From positions 1 to 25,127 of IMG/VR virus record IMGVR_UViG_3300019776_000016: a DNA stretch of 25,127 bases; one strand, written 5' to 3'. The DNA comes from a virus. The translations under genes were made by a program, and so were the position numbers. Below, piece by piece: positions 21,944 through 25,127 of this stretch (its first letter is position 1; the number at the start of each line of letters is the position of its first letter). The notes under the pieces are model-generated. The model saw nothing but the letters and a program-made list of their open reading frames with translations, was not told the origin of the DNA and did no database searches.

Positions 21944-22861
21944 TTATTTGCTTATGCGCAATTGTTTTTCATCCCCTCTACGGCAAGTAATACAGGTGCC
22001 TTTTGTAGCGCGTAGGCTAATATGACCGCGATCACAAGGGATGCCGGTAAAGTATTGTTTGGCACCTGTAGCTTTGGCTTCGGAACGGGAGCGGGGATAG
22101 TGTTTGTACTCGTCAGGAATCACAACCGGCGTTGCATCTGCGTCAGCATAAAAGAACTGCCAGCCTGAAAACTTTCCTTTGGTCACAAGTTTGTTTGTTT
22201 TGCAAAGACGCACCAACATTGGATACGGAGTGTTTAACTCAACTCCCGCTTCGGAGACTCCGACAAAATCTTTGCGAGTTCCATCGTGTAACAGCGCATA
22301 AATTGGTCGGCGTAGCTTTTGCTTTGTCGCTTCTGTGTGCGTTTTGCCAAGAAAGTGTTGGTTGCCCAAAGTGCGCTGGCGAATAGCTTCTTTCTCTGCA
22401 TCAGTTCGTTTATATCCGAGTGCGTTTTGATTTCCTTTTAAAGCCTCTGACATTTTTGATCTGGTTTGTTCATTTGGGATAAATTTTCCGCCACGACCAT
22501 CAGCTAATACTTTGTGCATAGAAATGGACATTTTTAACTTGGACGCTTCTGTGTGCGGAATTCCGAGACGGGGGACATACGCATCAACGTTAATGTTGTA
22601 GCAGTCTGGTTGCCCAACGCACTTCACCAGATAAGTGTTCTCTACGTCAAAAGTTGCTACCCCTTCTGGGATTTCCTCAATGATTTCAAAGACAAACATC
22701 TCTGCACCGTACTTGTTCCATGCAGCCTGTAAACGTGGATTCTTATGTGCGCCACGTTTTAAGTCGTACTTGTGTTGCCACTCTCTACGCGCAAAAGATT
22801 CGGCACTTCCAATGTAGTAATTTCCATTGGACATGTTGGTGATTCGATAGATAACAGCCAT
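21944..22861 (-). CDS. free-standing GIY-YIG homing endonuclease
   Basis: A 305-aa selfish DNA endonuclease. Residues 3-92 form the GIY-YIG nuclease domain: VIYRIT, NYYIGSA (YIG at 16-18), a candidate catalytic Arg at 25/26 with His30, a KYG, a candidate metal-binding Glu74 and the closing YNIN. Two NUMOD3-type DNA-binding motifs follow (GIPHTEASKLKMS near 100-112 and GKTHTEATKQKLR near 172-184). After them comes a NUMOD1/IENR-like segment ending GKFSGWQFFY (229-238). The C-terminus has a Cys276-His280 and Cys290-Cys293 cluster resembling the zinc-binding tail seen on phage HNH enzymes. It would cut DNA of relatives lacking the insert so that repair copies the gene. It is flanked by complete genes, so it appears intergenic rather than intronic. 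It has its own promoter and AAGGAG. All key residues are present, so it looks intact. Confidence 0.92.
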   Translation of the reverse strand: MAVIYRITNMSNGNYYIGSAESFARREWQHKYDLKRGAHKNPRLQAAWNKYGAEMFVFEIIEEIPEGVATFDVENTYLVKCVGQPDCYNINVDAYVPRLGIPHTEASKLKMSISMHKVLADGRGGKFIPNEQTRSKMSEALKGNQNALGYKRTDAEKEAIRQRTLGNQHFLGKTHTEATKQKLRRPIYALLHDGTRKDFVGVSEAGVELNTPYPMLVRLCKTNKLVTKGKFSGWQFFYADADATPVVIPDEYKHYPRSRSEAKATGAKQYFTGIPCDRGHISLRATKGTCITCRRGDEKQLRISK

Positions 22862-22888
22862 GTAAAGCTCCTTGTGGTAATGACTGCT

Positions 22889-22917
22889 ACTATACCAAAG
22901 AACAATTGATTGGTCAA
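22889..22917 (-). promoter_or_regulatory. sigma70-type promoter of the homing endonuclease gene
   Basis: On the minus strand a -35 box TTGACC (22917-22912) is followed by exactly 17 bases and then a -10 box TATAGT (22894-22889). Each box differs from the consensus at one position. The predicted start of transcription is near 22882. It leaves a leader of about 20 nt that contains a strong AAGGAG site (22873-22868), six bases before ATG 22861. This is the only near-consensus promoter I found between genes in the window. Confidence 0.85.
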
Positions 22918-22949
22918 GTGTTTATGAGCCTTGTATCTCAAATAGGTAC

Positions 22950-22969
22950 AAAAAAGCCCCCGAAGGGGC
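22950..22969 (-). terminator. rho-independent terminator after the capsid gene
   Basis: On the minus strand this reads GCCCC-TTCG-GGGGC followed at once by six T. The five-base GC stem with a TTCG tetraloop and the T tract is a textbook intrinsic terminator. It lies 31 nt beyond the capsid stop codon and 33 nt before the -35 box of the homing endonuclease promoter, separating the two transcription units. Confidence 0.93.
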
Positions 22970-23000
22970 AGAAACTAGGGATAAACCCTTGTTTTAGGGC

Positions 23001-23918
23001 TTAGGACGAACCGGGACTGCCAAAAATGCCGAGCGAATCGCTGACGCCGAAGGAATAGCGCTCCCGCGCCTTATACCGCTGATTCCCGGTATCAAAGTCA
23101 CCATCCATCGACGTACTCAGCGGCGTCCGTACAAAGTGCTTCAGACCGTTCGGCACGTCAGTGGTCAGGAACCATGCGTTCGTATCGGTCAAGAAGTGGT
23201 TGACGGTATAGCCACCAGGAATCGAACCGTTGCTCTTCAGTGCGTTGATGTCGTTATCGGTTGTGCCGACACGCAACGAAGTCTCAAGCAGTCGGGTTGC
23301 GACGAACATGAGCGAAGGGGGAACGATCAGCTTCTTGGGCTTTGCAGCGATCAGCAGGCCGCGCTCATCCGTCCATGCAGCGATCTGGATCACAGCCGCT
23401 TCAAGGGACGTTTCGTTCAGGTCTGCGCCAGTGGTTGGGCGATTGCTGTTGGTGCCGCCGTTGACCAGAGGGTGGTCAGTAGCGAACAACGTTTTGCCGT
23501 CACCGTAGGTGGGATTACCTGCACCGACAAAGCCGGTGTTCAGGATGGCAGCAGCTTTAATCTGCTTGGTGTATGCCATAGCCCGTGCGAGGGACTTGGT
23601 ATATCGTGCAGACAGGCTGTCGTACAGGTTGTCTTCCATTGCCTCTTCGGTAATGGAAAAGCCCATAGCGATAGTCTCGTGGTTGTAACGAGCGGTCCAT
23701 GCTTCTTGCGCATTGTCATACGCGATGGCTTGACCTTCGTTCTTCACCGGAGCAGCGTTAAAGCCTGCCAGTTTGGTTTCTTCTTCGAAAGAACGCTCAG
23801 ACGATTCGGTTTCATAAATCTCTTTATGCTCTTCACCGTAACGAGCGTACTCCATGCCGAACAAAGCGTTCAGGCCGGGGAGAAGTTCTTTAAGTAGTTG
23901 TGCGCGTGAAATTGCCAT
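23001..23918 (-). CDS. major capsid protein, Mu gpT-like
   Basis: A 305-aa protein matching my knowledge of the Mu-like major head subunit gpT family found in many aquatic phages. The N-terminus is a helix (RAQLLKELLPGLNALFG). It is followed by an acidic/charged stretch (EEHKEIYETESSERSFEEE) and a conserved capsid-fold core with EAWTARYNHETIAMGFSITE and NLYDSLSARYTKSLARAM. A DERGL-IAAKPKKLIVPPSL segment lies in the second half. The length is normal for the family. Start ATG 23918 has a clear AAGGAG seven bases upstream. A strong intrinsic terminator begins about 30 nt after the stop, so the head genes form a transcript ending here, which fits high capsid demand. Confidence 0.9.
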   Translation of the reverse strand: MAISRAQLLKELLPGLNALFGMEYARYGEEHKEIYETESSERSFEEETKLAGFNAAPVKNEGQAIAYDNAQEAWTARYNHETIAMGFSITEEAMEDNLYDSLSARYTKSLARAMAYTKQIKAAAILNTGFVGAGNPTYGDGKTLFATDHPLVNGGTNSNRPTTGADLNETSLEAAVIQIAAWTDERGLLIAAKPKKLIVPPSLMFVATRLLETSLRVGTTDNDINALKSNGSIPGGYTVNHFLTDTNAWFLTTDVPNGLKHFVRTPLSTSMDGDFDTGNQRYKARERYSFGVSDSLGIFGSPGSS

Positions 23919-23929
23919 GATTTAGCTCC

Positions 23930-24541
23930 TTACAGACCAACGGCGTTGGTATAGGTGTGATACCCAGGGTTGATCTTCACCAGAATGTCGGTGGCCGTAT
24001 CCCCAGGGGTGGAGACAAAACCAATGACACGGAAGGCGGCGGTAGTCGTAACGGCAGAAGCACCAGCCACGACAGAAGCCGTAGAGTTACCCGTTGCGGT
24101 AGAACCCGTTGCCACAGCGCCAGTCGAGAAGAACACATTGGCACCTACGGCATTTTGTGCCACGGAACCAGCGGACTGCACTTGGAACACTGTGTCATAG
24201 TCATCGATCACTTGGGCAGTAATCACGCCAGTAACACCCGTGGGGTAATACTGCGACCAGATTTGCTGACCTTGTGCATTGACATACGAACAACCAACAA
24301 ACACACCGACAATGCCGGTATTTTGAGTACCAATGGGAAAACCATTAGTCGTTGCATCTGCGCCGGTAGCCGTAGCCACTGCCAGATAGCCGTTTGCGGT
24401 TACATACACGGGCGAACCGTTGTAAATAGTAGAAGCAGTACCAGCCGGATCAATAAGATACGTGCGGGTGCTACCTGCATACGGTTGACCACCGATAAGG
24501 TTTACGGGTTTTAGACCGTAGGGAGAAGCAACTGATGCCAT
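23930..24541 (-). CDS. probable capsid decoration/head structural protein
   Basis: A 203-aa Gly/Ala/Thr/Val-rich protein directly upstream of the major capsid gene. It starts MASVASPYGLKPVNLIGG. Beta-strand-like segments with many small residues follow, and the region around residues 145-175 is almost entirely Ala, Thr, Gly, Val and Ser. It has no signal peptide or transmembrane segment. Proteins of this size and composition next to a capsid gene are usually head decoration or capsid-stabilising proteins; I assign the role from context and composition, not from a specific motif. The ribosome binding site is a good AGGAGT upstream of ATG 24541, and the gene ends 11 nt before the capsid gene start, so the two are co-transcribed. 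Confidence 0.7.
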   Translation of the reverse strand: MASVASPYGLKPVNLIGGQPYAGSTRTYLIDPAGTASTIYNGSPVYVTANGYLAVATATGADATTNGFPIGTQNTGIVGVFVGCSYVNAQGQQIWSQYYPTGVTGVITAQVIDDYDTVFQVQSAGSVAQNAVGANVFFSTGAVATGSTATGNSTASVVAGASAVTTTAAFRVIGFVSTPGDTATDILVKINPGYHTYTNAVGL

Positions 24542-24556
24542 TTAAGGACTCCTAAG

Positions 24557-25033
24557 TTAAGTACCGCGCCCGAAGGATACCTTGCTTTGCCGCTCTCGGA
24601 AAAGTGGCATGCGAGGATCGTTCTCACGCATAAAGTTGTTGTCCACTGAGTTCATTTGACCATCGGCTTGCTGTCGGTAGAAAGCATCCCGCTGTTCAAC
24701 AAACTCAACAGGTGTTTTGCAAAGAACCAAACCACCGATTTCAATGCTGTCTGGGATGTTAGTTTTAGCACCCATAAGCTGAATTTCCGGATGTTCCGAC
24801 GCTTTGACTGGTTCCCAGCCCTCACGCATTTTTGAAGAAATGTTCATCGGGTCAGCGTTACCCAATGTACTGGTGCGAATCCATCGAAAAGCGTAACCCG
24901 GTTCCGGCGCAGGATCGGGAAGCAACTGGGGCGGCATCCACGAACGTGGGCGCTCCAACATGGGACGACTCTCAGCGGCGCGAGAATCAATTGCACGAGA
25001 TTCAGTATCACGAGTTGTACGGGGTCCGGTCAT
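24557..25033 (-). CDS. conserved phage head-module protein of unknown function
   Basis: A 158-aa soluble protein between the scaffold-like gene end and the decoration/capsid genes. The first 30 residues are Arg/Glu-rich and probably disordered. The middle carries GYAFRWIRTSTLGNADPMN and WEPVKASEHPEIQL, and the C-terminal part has EIGGLVLCKTP and a VDNNFMRENDPRMPLF stretch. I recognise this pattern from marine and freshwater phage head modules but know no assigned function; minor head or assembly factor is an inference from position. Two ATGs are possible. ATG 25039 overlaps the upstream stop (ATGA) but lies only 2 nt from the GAGG. ATG 25033 lies 8 nt from the same GAGG, so I choose 25033. 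There are no membrane segments. Confidence 0.8.
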   Translation of the reverse strand: MTGPRTTRDTESRAIDSRAAESRPMLERPRSWMPPQLLPDPAPEPGYAFRWIRTSTLGNADPMNISSKMREGWEPVKASEHPEIQLMGAKTNIPDSIEIGGLVLCKTPVEFVEQRDAFYRQQADGQMNSVDNNFMRENDPRMPLFRERQSKVSFGRGT

Positions 25034-25035
25034 TT

Positions 25036-25127
25036 TCATTTCCTCATTTCTTCAGCAACCTTACGAGCATAGAGTTCCAAAGGAACGCCTAGCTTTTTGG
25101 CGATATTCACTTGAGTTTGCGTAAGTA
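25036..25127 (-). CDS. C-terminal end of an upstream head gene (partial), possibly scaffold or prohead protease
   Basis: Only the last 29 codons are in the window. The frame is open from the right edge and stops with TGA at 25036-25038. The peptide has a TQTQVNIAKKLGVPLELYAR segment and a basic end. A short helix of the form Q-x3-A-x2-LG-x5-Y is common at the C-terminus of phage scaffold and Mu gpI-like prohead protease/scaffold proteins, where it contacts the coat protein. That family link is inferred from position (two genes before the capsid gene) and the short motif only. Its TGA overlaps a possible ATG of the next gene as ATGA. The body of the gene lies outside the window, so function cannot be settled here. 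Confidence 0.6.
   Translation of the reverse strand, partial: LTQTQVNIAKKLGVPLELYARKVAEEMRK

Noticed and set aside
21944-22861. Group I intron carrying the endonuclease
   Set aside because: The flanking capsid and decoration genes are each complete with their own start, stop and ribosome binding site, and a terminator and promoter lie in the gap, so nothing needs splicing.
22976-23003. Second hairpin between capsid stop and terminator (CCCTAAAAC/AAGGG)
   Set aside because: The arms do not pair in the required antiparallel order beyond three bases.

Overview
The window is a late (virion and lysis) block of a tailed-phage genome. Every gene I can support is on the minus strand, so the transcript runs from base 25127 down to base 1. 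The ORFs are packed end to end. Many stop and start codons overlap as ATGA or TAATG, and there is no stretch over 300 bases without a gene. There are no tRNA or rRNA genes, no CRISPR array and no integrase in the window. A Mu gpT-like major capsid protein, a P22 gp4-like head-completion protein, an SU10-type adaptor and a gp10-like nozzle protein appear, with no tail tube, sheath or tape measure. This suggests a short-tailed (podovirus-like) phage. The tiny Lys/Gly-rich proteins resemble those of uncultured aquatic phages. A Gram-negative aquatic host is my inference and is not shown by the sequence.

Layout in transcription order. (1) Head module, 25127-23001: the end of a probable scaffold/protease gene, a conserved 158-aa protein, a probable decoration protein and the major capsid protein, closed by a strong intrinsic terminator. 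(2) A self-contained GIY-YIG homing endonuclease cassette, 22917-21944, with its own near-consensus sigma70 promoter directly after that terminator. (3) Accessory virion genes, 21842-17932: decoration-like proteins, a long coiled-coil protein, a protein with a 153-bp tandem duplication, a 537-aa virion protein and a 53-aa protein. (4) Small basic proteins and a possible holin, 17928-16522. (5) Head completion, zinc ribbon, fibres and fibre assembly, 16518-12011, including a protein with three LamG lectin modules. (6) Two more tiny basic proteins, the SU10-like adaptor and a small structural protein, 11931-10465. (7) A beta-roll fibre with an S74 self-cleaving chaperone, then the lysis cassette, 10456-7509: a membrane-anchored HExxH protein, a 3TM holin and a GH108 endolysin. 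(8) Nozzle protein, an associated structural protein and a very large protein (over 1333 aa, running off the left edge) with an EF-hand/dockerin-like loop and a Pro/Thr-rich tail.

How the parts work together: the head genes build and decorate the capsid, gp4-like, SU10-like and gp10-like proteins form the portal-side tail, and the fibre genes supply several potential carbohydrate-binding ends. The large left-edge protein looks like an ejection or tail-associated protein, and the holin, endolysin and HExxH protein release progeny. I see no new defence or RNA-based system. The most unusual points are the homing endonuclease that carries the only clear promoter in the block, the HExxH protein inside the lysis cassette, the family of tiny KGG/RGKTRG proteins, and the calcium-loop/polyproline architecture of the left-edge protein.
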